Below are positions 1 to 9,277 of a stretch of 64,000 nt of DNA, piece by piece. The stretch comes from Paenibacillus monticola. Lineage in GTDB: Bacteria > Bacillota > Bacilli > Paenibacillales > Paenibacillaceae. The notes below the pieces were generated by a model, which saw only the letters and a program-made list of their open reading frames with translations, searched no databases and had not been told where the DNA came from. Where the stretch lies: positions 62,001-126,000 of the forward strand of contig NZ_WJXB01000009.1 in the NCBI RefSeq assembly GCF_009664975.1, written 5' to 3'. A program made the translations under genes and the position numbers. Each line of letters begins with the position of its first letter. Position 1 is the first letter of the stretch.

Positions 1-119
1 TGCAGACGTTAGACGAAGGGAACTCTACGCAGGACATTGGAAGACTTGTCGTCTCTTGCGCCATCTGGATTCCTTATTTCATACGCTCAAAGAGAGTGCA
101 TAACACTTTTATACATTAA
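1..119 (+). CDS. C-terminal end of a DUF2569-like membrane protein (partial)
   Basis: The third forward frame is open from the window edge to a TAA at 117-119, giving about 38 residues. It contains an IWIPYF stretch followed by RSKRV and NTF, which resembles the last transmembrane helix and tail of DUF2569 family membrane proteins. A strong terminator follows 15 bp later, as expected for a real gene end. The start lies outside the window and the function of the family is unknown. The assignment rests on motif memory only; the second frame is also open to 103 but gives an unconvincing peptide. Confidence 0.5.
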   Translation, partial: QTLDEGNSTQDIGRLVVSCAIWIPYFIRSKRVHNTFIH

Positions 120-133
120 GAATCATTATAAGG

Positions 134-162
134 GAAGTCGCTTATGGCGACTTCTTTTTTTT
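134..162 (+). terminator. Rho-independent terminator
   Basis: An 8-bp perfect stem (GAAGTCGC / GCGACTTC) with a 5-nt loop is followed directly by eight T. It closes the upstream partial gene and separates it from the germination operon. Confidence 0.9.
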
Positions 163-223
163 ATGTATGTTCTTAGGAGAATAGGAGTGAGAGGTACGGG
201 GGATAATCTCAAGGAAAGCTACT

Positions 224-1792
224 GTGACAGGAGTGACTACTGTGGAGAAACATCCCGCTGGAGCGAATAGCACCCGCACGCTGAGTAAGAGTGAACCTGC
301 ACAGACTCTTAGTACGTCACTGGATGGAACTTTGAGCCTGTTTCGGCGAATATTCAACAACGATGGAACTCTCAAGATACGAGTGATAAACAATATGCAC
401 AACGACAAGGTCCGCTGTGGCTTAATCTATATTGACGGGATGATTGACAGAGAGCTGGTTCAAGAGGGCATTATCAGACCGTTAACGAGCTTTGATTTTA
501 CCACAGCCGATATTAGCAAACCGGCCGAACTGATGGAGAGAGTCCGCACCCAGGTCGTCAATATTAGTGATGTGATAGTTTCTACAAATCTGGAGGAGTT
601 AATTAGCGCTGTTGTCGCAGGAAAGACTTTATTGTTGTTGGATGGTTATGCTGGTGCGCTTAACCTTAACGCACAGGGCTGGGAGACACGAGCCATAACA
701 GAGCCTACAACCGATAAAGCTGTCCGGGGTCCGCGAGAAGGATTTACGGAGTCGCTGCTTGTCAACCTGACACTTATTCGCCGTAGAATGCAGAATTCCG
801 ATTTGAAATTTATTTTTAGCGATATTGGGACACGCTCCAAGACACAAGTCTGTATCTGTTATATGGAAAGTCTGGCTTCACCGGATATTCTTAAAGAACT
901 GCAAGGCAGGCTCGAACGGATTGAGATTGATCATATTCTAGATACTGGATATTTATCTGAATTAATTCGAGATGAGCCATATTCGCCATTCGAGATGATT
1001 GGAAGCACCGAACGGCCGGATTCTGTGGTGAGTAAAATGATGGAGGGTAGAATTACCGTACTGATAGAAGGGAGTCCCTTTGCATTGACACTGCCCTTTG
1101 TATTTGTAGAGAATTTCCAATCGAGTGAGGATTATTATATTAATTATTATTATGCCTCATTTAATCGATTCTTAAGGGTAATAGGGGCATTTATGTCCAT
1201 AAGTATACCGGCTCTTTATGTAGCTCTGGTCACTTTCAGCCAGGAAATGCTCCCTACCATGCTATTGCTCAGTATTGCCACCGCCAGACTGGCGGTGCCC
1301 TTTCCTACCGTTGTAGAGGCAGTGCTGATGTTAACCATATTTGAGATTCTGCGTGAAGCTGGGGCCCGGATTCCCACCTCCATTGGCCAGGCTGTCAGTA
1401 TCGTAGGCGCTCTGGTGCTGGGTCAGGCGGCTGTGGATGCGCGGATTGTCAGTGCCCCCATGGTTATCGTAGTGGGTTTAACAGGGATAACGACGTTATT
1501 AAATCCACGCTTGACAGGCCCTCTGATCATAGTACGGATATTACTGCTGCTTGCTTCTTTTTTCATGGGCATATATGGATATTTCTTCGCCTTACTTGGT
1601 TTGGTTATTCACTTGATGAGCCTGCGTTCCTTCGGAGTTCCCTATATGCTTGGAGTGGGTTCCATCCGGCCACAGGATATTAAGGATACAGCGATCAGAG
1701 CACCATGGTGGCATATGCATCAACGTCCAGCGATGATTGGGGCTCGTAATATGAAGAGAATGGCGTCCAAGAAAAAGGCAAGACGACCATGA
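224..1792 (+). CDS. Spore germination protein, GerA family (A subunit of a germinant receptor)
   Basis: A 522-residue protein with a soluble N-terminal part of about 300 residues and a hydrophobic block from about residue 314 to 470 forming several membrane spans, the usual architecture and length of GerAA/GerKA subunits. With the B and C subunits it forms the inner-membrane germinant receptor of the spore. Two GTG starts are possible: 224 (preceded by AAGGAAAG) and 242 (AGGAG 8 nt upstream); the choice is open. Its stop overlaps the next gene's ATG. The order A-C-(small)-B resembles gerK-type operons. The germinant cannot be told from sequence. Confidence 0.95.
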   Translation: MTGVTTVEKHPAGANSTRTLSKSEPAQTLSTSLDGTLSLFRRIFNNDGTLKIRVINNMHNDKVRCGLIYIDGMIDRELVQEGIIRPLTSFDFTTADISKPAELMERVRTQVVNISDVIVSTNLEELISAVVAGKTLLLLDGYAGALNLNAQGWETRAITEPTTDKAVRGPREGFTESLLVNLTLIRRRMQNSDLKFIFSDIGTRSKTQVCICYMESLASPDILKELQGRLERIEIDHILDTGYLSELIRDEPYSPFEMIGSTERPDSVVSKMMEGRITVLIEGSPFALTLPFVFVENFQSSEDYYINYYYASFNRFLRVIGAFMSISIPALYVALVTFSQEMLPTMLLLSIATARLAVPFPTVVEAVLMLTIFEILREAGARIPTSIGQAVSIVGALVLGQAAVDARIVSAPMVIVVGLTGITTLLNPRLTGPLIIVRILLLLASFFMGIYGYFFALLGLVIHLMSLRSFGVPYMLGVGSIRPQDIKDTAIRAPWWHMHQRPAMIGARNMKRMASKKKARRP

Positions 1793-2943
1793 CCATAGGG
1801 AGAAGATGGCTGTTGTTCGTGATGTCACTGTTCATGCTGCCTAGTCTTTCAGGCTGTTGGAATTATGCTGAGGTTGAAGAGATGTCGATTGTTGCGGGCG
1901 TTGCCATTGACAAGAACGAGCCGGATGGCAAGCTATTACTGACTGCAGAGCTGTTCGATACCAAAGGGCAAATGCAGCAGAATCAGGCGAGCTTCAAGAT
2001 TGTCAGTCTTACAGGGGAGACGATGTTTGATATTGTCCGGAATATGATCTCTTTGACGGGGAAAAAGTTGTTCTGGAGCCATGCCAAGGCGATTATCCTC
2101 AGTGAAGAGATTGCTAGGGAAGGAATCATCAAGGTAATTGATTGGTATAGCAGAGATACGGAAACAAGATCGGATGTTTATGTGTTTGTATCTTCAGAGA
2201 AGACAGCGGAGTCCATCTTTAATCTGAATACCATTTCAGAATCAATCATGTCCTTTGAGATCGCCCAAATGATGCGTGATGAGAAGCATGTCAGCACGGC
2301 TCCAGTGGTAGAAATCTGGGATTTCATTGACAAGCTGGAGACCTCGGGAAAATATGCAATAGCACCGCTTATCTATATTTATAAGAAAGCTGGACAACAA
2401 AATGAACGAGTGTACGGAACCGCTATCTTCGTTAAGGATAAGATGGTAGGCAAAATTAGTGGCGAAGAGAGTAAATATATGTTGTTCGCTACTAATAAAG
2501 TTACGGGAGGCGTGCTGGCTGTTAATAACAAGGAGGGGGTTCCTACCTATTCACTGGAGGTTTTATCCAATAGAACAGAACTTAAGCCCCAGTGGGTAAA
2601 TGGCCGGCTGCAAATGAAAATCCATACAATATCACATACCAATCTGGACGAGGTGATGACAGCTGAGGGTTTCTCTACTTTGGAGAGTAAGAAAGAAATT
2701 CAGAAGCGGGCAGAGGATGAATTGCAAAAAAATATAGTCTCTGTAATCCATAAGTTGCAGCATGAATATCATGCAGATATCTTCGGATATGGAGAAATTA
2801 TTCATCAGGATATGCCGAAGGCCTGGAAGAAGCTGAAGCAGGATTGGGAAGAGACATTTGTGGATATGGATCTAGATGTTACCTGCAAAATAATCATCGA
2901 TAGCAGTGCCAAAACTTCAAGATCTATCAAACGGGGAGATTAA
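1789..2943 (+). CDS. Spore germination lipoprotein, Ger(x)C family (C subunit)
   Basis: A 384-residue protein that begins with a charged and hydrophobic signal sequence and a lipobox LSGC with Cys23, so it is expected to be diacylglyceryl-anchored on the outer face of the inner spore membrane. Length and the start of the mature part (WNYAEVEEM, then GVAIDKNE) fit Ger(x)C lipoproteins, the C subunits of germinant receptors. ATG overlaps the A subunit stop (ATGA), implying translational coupling. Confidence 0.96.
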   Translation: MTIGRRWLLFVMSLFMLPSLSGCWNYAEVEEMSIVAGVAIDKNEPDGKLLLTAELFDTKGQMQQNQASFKIVSLTGETMFDIVRNMISLTGKKLFWSHAKAIILSEEIAREGIIKVIDWYSRDTETRSDVYVFVSSEKTAESIFNLNTISESIMSFEIAQMMRDEKHVSTAPVVEIWDFIDKLETSGKYAIAPLIYIYKKAGQQNERVYGTAIFVKDKMVGKISGEESKYMLFATNKVTGGVLAVNNKEGVPTYSLEVLSNRTELKPQWVNGRLQMKIHTISHTNLDEVMTAEGFSTLESKKEIQKRAEDELQKNIVSVIHKLQHEYHADIFGYGEIIHQDMPKAWKKLKQDWEETFVDMDLDVTCKIIIDSSAKTSRSIKRGD

Positions 2944-2944
2944 A

Positions 2945-3148
2945 ATGGTCTTTATGGTTATGTTTGTATATATTTTCATCGTCCTATCCGATCCTTACGG
3001 GTTGCTGAAGCAGGGGATGAAGCGGGATTTCTATATGTGCTCGGCTTTGTGCCTTATATCCTTCTTCATTGCCTTCGCGATGGCTATGAAGTGGCCGATT
3101 CCTAGTCCTTCACCTATAATTGTAAGCTGGGTCAAAAAGTTATTATAG
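2945..3148 (+). CDS. Small two-span membrane protein, GerD-type accessory subunit of the receptor operon
   Basis: A 67-residue protein, almost wholly hydrophobic, with two predicted membrane spans (about residues 2-15 and 28-47) and a short basic tail. ATG 2945 is chosen because a GGGGAGA ribosome site lies 5-11 nt upstream; an in-frame upstream ATG at 2906 lies inside gerC. Some Bacillus gerA-type operons carry such 70-80 residue 'D' proteins (for example gerKD, gerUD) that modulate receptor function; position and topology suggest the same role. Homology itself is not verified. Confidence 0.8.
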   Translation: MVFMVMFVYIFIVLSDPYGLLKQGMKRDFYMCSALCLISFFIAFAMAMKWPIPSPSPIIVSWVKKLL

Positions 3149-3174
3149 ACCACACTCCTGAATGGAGGTAGAAC

Positions 3175-4281
3175 ATGAGTAAAGAGATTATACCGGCGGG
3201 ACAGTCCATTAGTATTATTATCCTGTTTATTATCGGCAGCTCGCTCTTCATGGGAGTGGCAGGACAATCGGGCAATAGCAGTTGGATTGCCTTGCTGCTT
3301 GCTATAATGTTGGCGGTTCCTCTTATGCTCATGTACGCCAGATTCCATGTTCTTTTTCCGGGCAAGGATCTTTATGATATGCTGATACTCGTATTTGGGT
3401 CCTTATTCGGGAGAATTCTCTCTTGTTTGTATATATGGTATTCTCTGCATCTGGGTGCACTTGTGCTTAGAAACTTCGGGGAATTCAGTGCCACTGTAGC
3501 TCTAACTGAAACGCCAATGATTGCACCCATGTTATGTATTGGACTGCTCTGTATTTGGGTGGTTAAGGCGGGACTTGAAGTTCTGGGGAGAAGCGCTAAA
3601 TTTCTGATGCTGTTCTCCATTATTGTGATTATTATTGTCCAGATTTTATCGATACCCAGATTCGATTACAGACACCTGAAACCGTTACTCGATAACGGTT
3701 GGCCAGTGGTTCTTTCCGATATGATGGGTTCCTTTACGTTTCCATTTGCTGAGATTGTAATATTCTTAGGCGCCTTCACGGTTCTTCCGAATAAAGGATC
3801 GGCCAAGCGGGTTCTATTAAGTGGAATGCTGATTGCCGGTTGGATTATCCTTGCAGTATCCGTGCGTAATTTGCTGGTACTTGGTCCTGATATTCTGTCC
3901 AGCTTATATTTCCCCTCTTACGTAGCCGTGAGCAGGATTAATATAGGTGATTTCCTGACCAGGATCGAGGGATCATCAGCCATTGTTTTTGTGACGGCCT
4001 CTTTTGTTAAAGTCAGTTTATGTTTATATGTAACGTGTAACGGAATCGCTAAAGTCTTCAAGCTCAAGAGCTACCGCTCTGTAGTACTGCAGATGGGATT
4101 GATCATGGTATACTTCTCCAAGTTTATATACAAAGATATTATGGAAATGCAATATTTTGCTTATCATATCTATAAGATATATGCGCTGCCCTTTCAGGTG
4201 GTTATTCCAGTGTTGCTATGGATTTGCGCCGAGATTACGGTCAAAAAAGGCAAGCAGAAGCAGCCAACAACACAGCAGTAG
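3175..4281 (+). CDS. Spore germination protein, GerB family (B subunit, amino-acid permease-like)
   Basis: A 368-residue integral membrane protein with about ten hydrophobic segments throughout, the typical size of GerAB/GerKB, which belong to the APC transporter superfamily and carry the germinant-binding pocket of the receptor. The N-terminus (IIPAGQSISIIILFIIGSS) is characteristic of the family. A GGAGG site sits 8 nt before the ATG. It is the last gene of the A-C-D-B operon; no clear terminator follows. Confidence 0.96.
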   Translation: MSKEIIPAGQSISIIILFIIGSSLFMGVAGQSGNSSWIALLLAIMLAVPLMLMYARFHVLFPGKDLYDMLILVFGSLFGRILSCLYIWYSLHLGALVLRNFGEFSATVALTETPMIAPMLCIGLLCIWVVKAGLEVLGRSAKFLMLFSIIVIIIVQILSIPRFDYRHLKPLLDNGWPVVLSDMMGSFTFPFAEIVIFLGAFTVLPNKGSAKRVLLSGMLIAGWIILAVSVRNLLVLGPDILSSLYFPSYVAVSRINIGDFLTRIEGSSAIVFVTASFVKVSLCLYVTCNGIAKVFKLKSYRSVVLQMGLIMVYFSKFIYKDIMEMQYFAYHIYKIYALPFQVVIPVLLWICAEITVKKGKQKQPTTQQ

Positions 4282-4377
4282 ACTTGGCAAATAACGGTTT
4301 CCAAAGTCTGCATTAGATAGCTATAATAATAGAAAGGTCTGCTGTATGTAAGTATTATACAGAGGGGAGAGAGTCAC

Positions 4378-5001
4378 TTGAGTGTCAACTACATTGTGAT
4401 GCCCTCTTATTGGGGCAGAGAGGTTAGACATAAGCATATTTCACAGGGCTCTAAGGTGCTTGTTGTTATTTTTCCAGGTAAAAATTATTCGGCAGAGCGA
4501 CCATTGCTGGAGTATGCGGCTAAAACTGCATGGGAGTATGAATGTGATATTCTGCTGCTGGAATACGGTTATCAGAGTGCCAGAGCAGAGTTTAAGCGTG
4601 AGGAAATCAGCATCGTTGTCGAAGAATGTATGGGAGCTATAGCCTCTCTTTCTGATTATGAGCAATTTATATTCATCAGCAAAAGTATAGGGACGGTTGT
4701 GGCAGGGAAGATAGCGAAAGCATTGGATATCCAGCAGAAGACAGACCATTTGTATTTAACTCCTTTGCCTGATACTCTGCCGCTGATTCGACAGAGTCGG
4801 GGCAGCCTTATTTATGGGAGCAGTGATCCCTTGTTCAGTGAACAGCATTCCGGAGAGATTAACGGGTTATCCAATATTAAAGTCTATCGCATCGATGATG
4901 CCAATCACTCTCTGGAGGTAGACTCTGTAAATGAGTCACTGGCTATACTTATTGTGATTATTAATATATACCATGAATTTTTCCGCACTGCGCTGGTCTG
5001 A
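4378..5001 (+). CDS. Alpha/beta hydrolase family protein
   Basis: A 207-residue protein of alpha/beta-hydrolase fold. Visible elements are the strand-turn IFPGKNY near residue 31, a nucleophile elbow SKSIG with Ser103 (the first Gly of G-x-S-x-G is replaced by Ser), an acid at Asp150 and a His at 177 in DANHSLE. The substrate is unknown. It starts with TTG after AGAGGGGAGAG, and the next gene begins 19 bp after its stop, so the two are probably cotranscribed. It has no signal peptide, so it is likely cytosolic. Confidence 0.75.
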   Translation: MSVNYIVMPSYWGREVRHKHISQGSKVLVVIFPGKNYSAERPLLEYAAKTAWEYECDILLLEYGYQSARAEFKREEISIVVEECMGAIASLSDYEQFIFISKSIGTVVAGKIAKALDIQQKTDHLYLTPLPDTLPLIRQSRGSLIYGSSDPLFSEQHSGEINGLSNIKVYRIDDANHSLEVDSVNESLAILIVIINIYHEFFRTALV

Positions 5002-5019
5002 ACGAAATGGAGGGATTGC

Positions 5020-5832
5020 ATGAATGGGAAGCTTGTAGGAGAAGGCCGGACAGCTGAAATTTGGGAGCATAAAGATCAGACGATTGTGAAGCTATACCGA
5101 GAGGATGTACTGGAGCAGCATATTATTCGCGAGTACGCCATCAGCCAATTCGTGCATGCACAGGGCATTCGTACGCCACAGCCTCTTGAGATCGTAACCA
5201 TTGAAGAGCGTAAAGGTATTGTATTTCAACAAATTCATGGTCCTACACTATTGAAGGTGATGAGCGAGAAGCCTTGGAGGACCAGCGAGTATGCCAAGAA
5301 ACTGGCGGAGTTGCACAACAACCTGCACAAACTTGAGGCGGGAGAAGGCATCGGAGAGCAGAAGGAAATGTTAAGGAGCTGTATCATAAAGGCGCCCATG
5401 TTAAGCGGAGATGAGAAGTCAGCTATTCTAACCCATTTGGAGAAGCTGCCACAAGGAATACATTTATGTCATGGGGACTTCCACCCTGACAATGTGCTTA
5501 TGGATGGACAGACGTGGGTTATCGACTGGATGACTGGAATGGCGGGAGAGCCAGCTGGAGATGCCGCGCGTTCGGTAGTTATGTTTAGTATGGGGGCGAT
5601 GCCACCAAGAGCGTCACTCGTGACTAAATTAATGATAGGTATCGTTAGGAAAAGATTAACTAAGGGATATATCCGGGAATATATCCGCTTGTCGGGACAT
5701 TCTAATGTAGAAATTGATCGATGGATTCTGCCAGTAGCCGCTGCCAGGTTGGTGGAATGGCTTCCACTTCAAGAGAAGGAACAGCTCGTTAAAGAAATTC
5801 GTAAACGTCTGCACTCCATACCTGCCAGTTAA
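5020..5832 (+). CDS. Aminoglycoside phosphotransferase (APH)-fold small-molecule kinase
   Basis: A 270-residue protein with the APH/choline-kinase catalytic signature HGDFHPDN at 151-158 and a metal-binding IDW at 168-170; Lys24 in TIVKLYRE is the likely ATP-contacting lysine. The family phosphorylates small alcohols, sugars or antibiotics. Nothing here points to antibiotic resistance, and a housekeeping metabolite kinase is as likely. A GGAGGG site precedes the ATG by 4 nt. It is the second gene of a pair with the hydrolase and is followed by a terminator. Confidence 0.85.
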   Translation: MNGKLVGEGRTAEIWEHKDQTIVKLYREDVLEQHIIREYAISQFVHAQGIRTPQPLEIVTIEERKGIVFQQIHGPTLLKVMSEKPWRTSEYAKKLAELHNNLHKLEAGEGIGEQKEMLRSCIIKAPMLSGDEKSAILTHLEKLPQGIHLCHGDFHPDNVLMDGQTWVIDWMTGMAGEPAGDAARSVVMFSMGAMPPRASLVTKLMIGIVRKRLTKGYIREYIRLSGHSNVEIDRWILPVAAARLVEWLPLQEKEQLVKEIRKRLHSIPAS

Positions 5833-5845
5833 TGAGGCAAGCTAA

Positions 5846-5871
5846 GGCTCCATGCCATGGAGCCTTTTTTT
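5846..5871 (+). terminator. Rho-independent terminator
   Basis: GGCTCCATG / CATGGAGCC inverted repeat followed by seven T, 14 bp after the kinase gene stop. Confidence 0.93.
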
Positions 5872-5909
5872 GCGTTGAAATAGAGGTTATCCTGCTAGGG
5901 TACTTGATT

Positions 5910-5961
5910 CAGCAAACATTCAGCCCGCATTCATTGTGAGTTAAGGTACGGGTGCAATAAT
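5910..5961 (+). promoter_or_regulatory. Promoter region of the glycosyltransferase operon with direct-repeat operator
   Basis: An extended -10 (TG at 5953, AATAAT 5956-5961) is preceded at 16 bp by TTGTGA (5934-5939). Just upstream are two direct half-sites, CATTCAG (5918-5924) and CATTCAT (5929-5935), 11 bp apart, the spacing used by OmpR/PhoB-type regulators. The 16 bases 5910-5925 recur with two changes upstream of the nearby response regulator gene (13432-13447, minus strand). Confidence 0.5.
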
Positions 5962-6038
5962 ACCATTATGGAAAGATTGAACCGGGAAGGCATAACTACC
6001 GGGATTATAGAGTTATAGATGGATAGGAGTGGAGAGAC

Positions 6039-8189
6039 ATGAGATTATTCAAGAAAATGGGTTCAGATGTTGTTCTGTTGGTCATCTTGCTGCTTGCAGC
6101 GTTTCTGTACGGTTATGGAATTTGGAATGATCAATATGCAAATTCGTATTATACAACTGCAGTAGGGAGCATGATGCAAAGTTTTCATAACTTTTTCTTC
6201 ATTTCACTCGATTCCGCAGGTTCGGTAACGGTTGATAAGCCGCCGGTAACGTTCTGGATTCAGACTATTTTCGCTTTGATCTTCGGATTGCATGGCTGGA
6301 GCGTAGTTCTACCGCAGGCGTTAGGTGGGGTTGGTTCGGTATTGCTTGTATACCTGCTGGTTAAGCCTACCTTCGGTCGAACAGCTGCACGTTTAGCCGC
6401 ACTGGCTATGGCAGTTACACCGGTAGCAGCGGCTGTCAGCCGCACGAATAACATTGATGCCCTGCTCGTATTCACTCTTTTGCTGGCTGCATGGTTTCTA
6501 TTCAAAGGAACAAAGTCCAACAAAATGGGTAGTGTGCTTGCTGCCTTCGCACTGATTGGTGTTGGATTTAATGAGAAGATGCTGCAGGCTTATATGGTAC
6601 TACCGGCTTTTTATCTATTTTATATCCTGGCAGCTAAAGTGAATTGGAAACGGAAAATAGCTGTACTGGCAGCAAGCACTATTTTATTAGTAGTGGTCAC
6701 TCTATCTTGGGCAGTTACCGTGGATTCGATCCCTGCAAGTGAACGTCCTTTTATGGGCAGTAGTGGAACTAACTCTGTACTGAATCTTGCCTTCGGTTAC
6801 AATGGGGTTTCCCGTTTGACCGGCGATCATGGTACAGGCGCTAGTGGTGGTGGCATGCCAGGCAACTTCCCAGCAATGAATGGTGAAATGCCAGCCATGA
6901 ACGGAACAGGTGGACAAATGGCTACGGATAGCACCAGAACCGATGGTGGCCGAGGAACTGCAGGTCAGGGAAGCACAGCAACTGGCACCGAAGACGGCGG
7001 AATGCAAGGGCAGATGCCTAGTAATGGATCAGACGCTGACGGACGGAAATTTGGTGGCGGAGATGGAGGCCAAGGCACCCGTGGCGGCATGAATGGCGGT
7101 GGTGGTGCCGGTGGAATGTTTAATACAGGAACTGCTGGTCCATTACGGCTGTTCCAGAAAGATCTGTCGGGTCAGGCCAGCTGGTTACTACCGTTCTTAT
7201 TGTTCGGCTGTATCGGAATATTCGCCAGTTTGCGCAGAAAAAACTTTACGCAAAAGCATAAAGAAGCTTTATTCTGGCTGGCTTGGCTGGTGCCCATTAT
7301 GGGCTTCTTCAGTATCGCAGGTTTCTTCCATCAATATTATCTGGTGATGATGGCTCCGCCGATTGCCGCACTGGTTGGTGCAGGCTGGTCACAGTTATGG
7401 AGCTTATACCGGGAACGAACAGGTTGGTTATCCTGGCTCCTGCCAGTAGCAACGCTGGTCACAGCAGTCTTCCAATGGTACATCATTCATCCTTATGACG
7501 ATACTATTGGCAGCGGTTGGTCCATAGGTGTACTGGCTGCCGGAATCGTAGTTGCTCTGCTACTGATGGTCATGAAAGGAAAGGATAAGCCCTTCATGTA
7601 TGCATTAGGTGTTGCTGGATTGCTTGTTCTGCTAATTGGACCACTCTACTGGGCAACCACTCCAATAACTTATGGATTGAACAGTATGATTCCGGCAGCA
7701 GGACCTGATAGCAGCAGTAGTGGTATGGGTGGGTTCGGCCAAGGCGGGTTCGGTCCAGGAACAACAGATCAAGCTGCCACTAACCAAGCACTTGGCAGCC
7801 TGGGCGCCATGGGCCCAAACAGCTCTGCGGGGGTCAATGAGAATTTGCTGACCTATCTGCAGGAACATAATACTGGCGAGAAATACCTGTTCGCAGCTAT
7901 GGATTACAGTACAGCAGCTCCTTATATCATCGATGAAGGTGCAGCAGTGGTCATTCTAAACGGCTTCAATGCTTCAGATACGGTATATACCACTGATACG
8001 CTGAAGGCGTTGGTTGAGAGTGGGAAAGTGAAATACTTCCTAGTATCGAGCGGAGGTATGGGCGGCGGACGCGGCGGAAACTCTGAACTGACTACCTGGA
8101 TTACGGAGAATGGAACAGAGGTTCCGGCCGCAGATTGGCAGGGTACGGGTGCTAGCAGCGGTACATTATACGAAATTACTTTGAACTAA
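6039..8189 (+). CDS. GT39-family membrane glycosyltransferase with glycine-rich extracytoplasmic loops (YkcB-like)
   Basis: A 716-residue polytopic membrane protein. The N-terminal third resembles ArnT/dolichyl-phosphate-mannose-type GT39 enzymes: a first span at 11-28, then an extracytoplasmic loop with VDKPPV (Asp66), where the family carries its catalytic acidic residue, then further spans. Residues about 264-364 form a low-complexity Gly/Met/Asn/Thr-rich insertion and 552-599 a second one; both should face outside. It probably transfers sugar from a polyprenyl-phosphate donor made by the next gene to an envelope acceptor, as proposed for B. subtilis YkcB/YkcC. ATG follows AGGAGTGGAGAG. 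Confidence 0.85.
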   Translation: MRLFKKMGSDVVLLVILLLAAFLYGYGIWNDQYANSYYTTAVGSMMQSFHNFFFISLDSAGSVTVDKPPVTFWIQTIFALIFGLHGWSVVLPQALGGVGSVLLVYLLVKPTFGRTAARLAALAMAVTPVAAAVSRTNNIDALLVFTLLLAAWFLFKGTKSNKMGSVLAAFALIGVGFNEKMLQAYMVLPAFYLFYILAAKVNWKRKIAVLAASTILLVVVTLSWAVTVDSIPASERPFMGSSGTNSVLNLAFGYNGVSRLTGDHGTGASGGGMPGNFPAMNGEMPAMNGTGGQMATDSTRTDGGRGTAGQGSTATGTEDGGMQGQMPSNGSDADGRKFGGGDGGQGTRGGMNGGGGAGGMFNTGTAGPLRLFQKDLSGQASWLLPFLLFGCIGIFASLRRKNFTQKHKEALFWLAWLVPIMGFFSIAGFFHQYYLVMMAPPIAALVGAGWSQLWSLYRERTGWLSWLLPVATLVTAVFQWYIIHPYDDTIGSGWSIGVLAAGIVVALLLMVMKGKDKPFMYALGVAGLLVLLIGPLYWATTPITYGLNSMIPAAGPDSSSSGMGGFGQGGFGPGTTDQAATNQALGSLGAMGPNSSAGVNENLLTYLQEHNTGEKYLFAAMDYSTAAPYIIDEGAAVVILNGFNASDTVYTTDTLKALVESGKVKYFLVSSGGMGGGRGGNSELTTWITENGTEVPAADWQGTGASSGTLYEITLN

Positions 8190-8272
8190 GATTGTGTTTA
8201 GTTAACCGGGAGCGCGTTTTCGAGCCTAGCTGTAGCGCGCTTCATGATTACAAATTAGAGGAGGAGCTGCTC

Positions 8273-9256
8273 ATGAGTACTACAGTGCGCTATTCCATTA
8301 TTATACCGATGTTTAACGAAGAGGCAGTTATTCAGGAAACGTACCGGCGAATCAAGAAAGTGATGGGAACGACCGGTGAGATCTATGAGCTTATTTTCGT
8401 CAATGACGGAAGTACTGACAATTGTGCGCAAATGATAGAGGAGTACAGTTACTGGGATGAGAGTGTAAAGCTGATTGATCTGTCTCGTAATTTCGGGCAT
8501 CAGGTAGCGATCACAGCAGGAATGGATTATTCACTGGGGGAGGCAGTAGTCATTATTGACGCGGATCTGCAGGACCCTCCAGAGCTGATCCTCAAAATGA
8601 TCGAGGAATGGAAAAATGGTTATCAGGTTGTCTATGCTAAGCGTATCAAACGTAAGGGTGAATCCTTATTTAAAAAGTGGACGGCTAGCCTCTTTTACAG
8701 AGTACTGCGTTATTCAACCGATATCTCCATCCCGGTGGATACAGGCGATTTCCGTCTCATGGACCGTAAAGTAGTCAATGAGCTTAAACGTCTGCCGGAG
8801 AAAAACCGCTTTGTACGAGGCCTGGTTAGCTGGGTTGGCTTTCGTCAGAAGGCGCTTGAATATGAACGTGACGAACGTCTGGCCGGAGAAACCAAATATC
8901 CGCTGAAGCGTATGATCAAGCTGTCGCTCGATGGCATTACTTCTTTCTCTTATAAACCGCTGAAGCTGGCTGGATATCTAGGAGCTCTGCTGTCCGCATC
9001 CGGGTTTCTGTACCTTATGTATGTGTTCTACTTGGCGATCTTTACGGACGAGGCCGTTAAGGGCTGGGCGTCGATGATCGGCATCACACTTACCTTCAAT
9101 GGTTTTGTGCTTGTCATGCTGGGAATTTTGGGCGAATATGTCGGACGGATATATGATGAGTCAAAGGGTCGTCCGCTCTATATTGTTCAGGAGTTCTATG
9201 GAGGAAAGAAGCAGCAGGATGTACAGGAGCACCGGGTAGCCCATCTCCATAAATAA
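8273..9256 (+). CDS. GT2-family polyprenyl-phosphate glycosyltransferase (YkcC/CsbB-like)
   Basis: A 327-residue protein with a GT2 catalytic domain (NDGSTD 44-49, DADLQDPPE 96-104, GDFRLMDR) and two C-terminal membrane spans, the layout of enzymes that load glucose or a related sugar onto undecaprenyl phosphate on the cytoplasmic side. ATG 8273 is selected because GAGGAGGAG lies just upstream; the frame is open back to a TTG at 8192 but that has no ribosome site. It sits between the GT39 transferase and gtaB, so donor synthesis (UDP-glucose), lipid loading and transfer are encoded together. Sugar identity is inferred from gtaB. Confidence 0.92.
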   Translation: MSTTVRYSIIIPMFNEEAVIQETYRRIKKVMGTTGEIYELIFVNDGSTDNCAQMIEEYSYWDESVKLIDLSRNFGHQVAITAGMDYSLGEAVVIIDADLQDPPELILKMIEEWKNGYQVVYAKRIKRKGESLFKKWTASLFYRVLRYSTDISIPVDTGDFRLMDRKVVNELKRLPEKNRFVRGLVSWVGFRQKALEYERDERLAGETKYPLKRMIKLSLDGITSFSYKPLKLAGYLGALLSASGFLYLMYVFYLAIFTDEAVKGWASMIGITLTFNGFVLVMLGILGEYVGRIYDESKGRPLYIVQEFYGGKKQQDVQEHRVAHLHK

Positions 9257-9277
9257 AGTGCAGGAGAGTGATTCATC

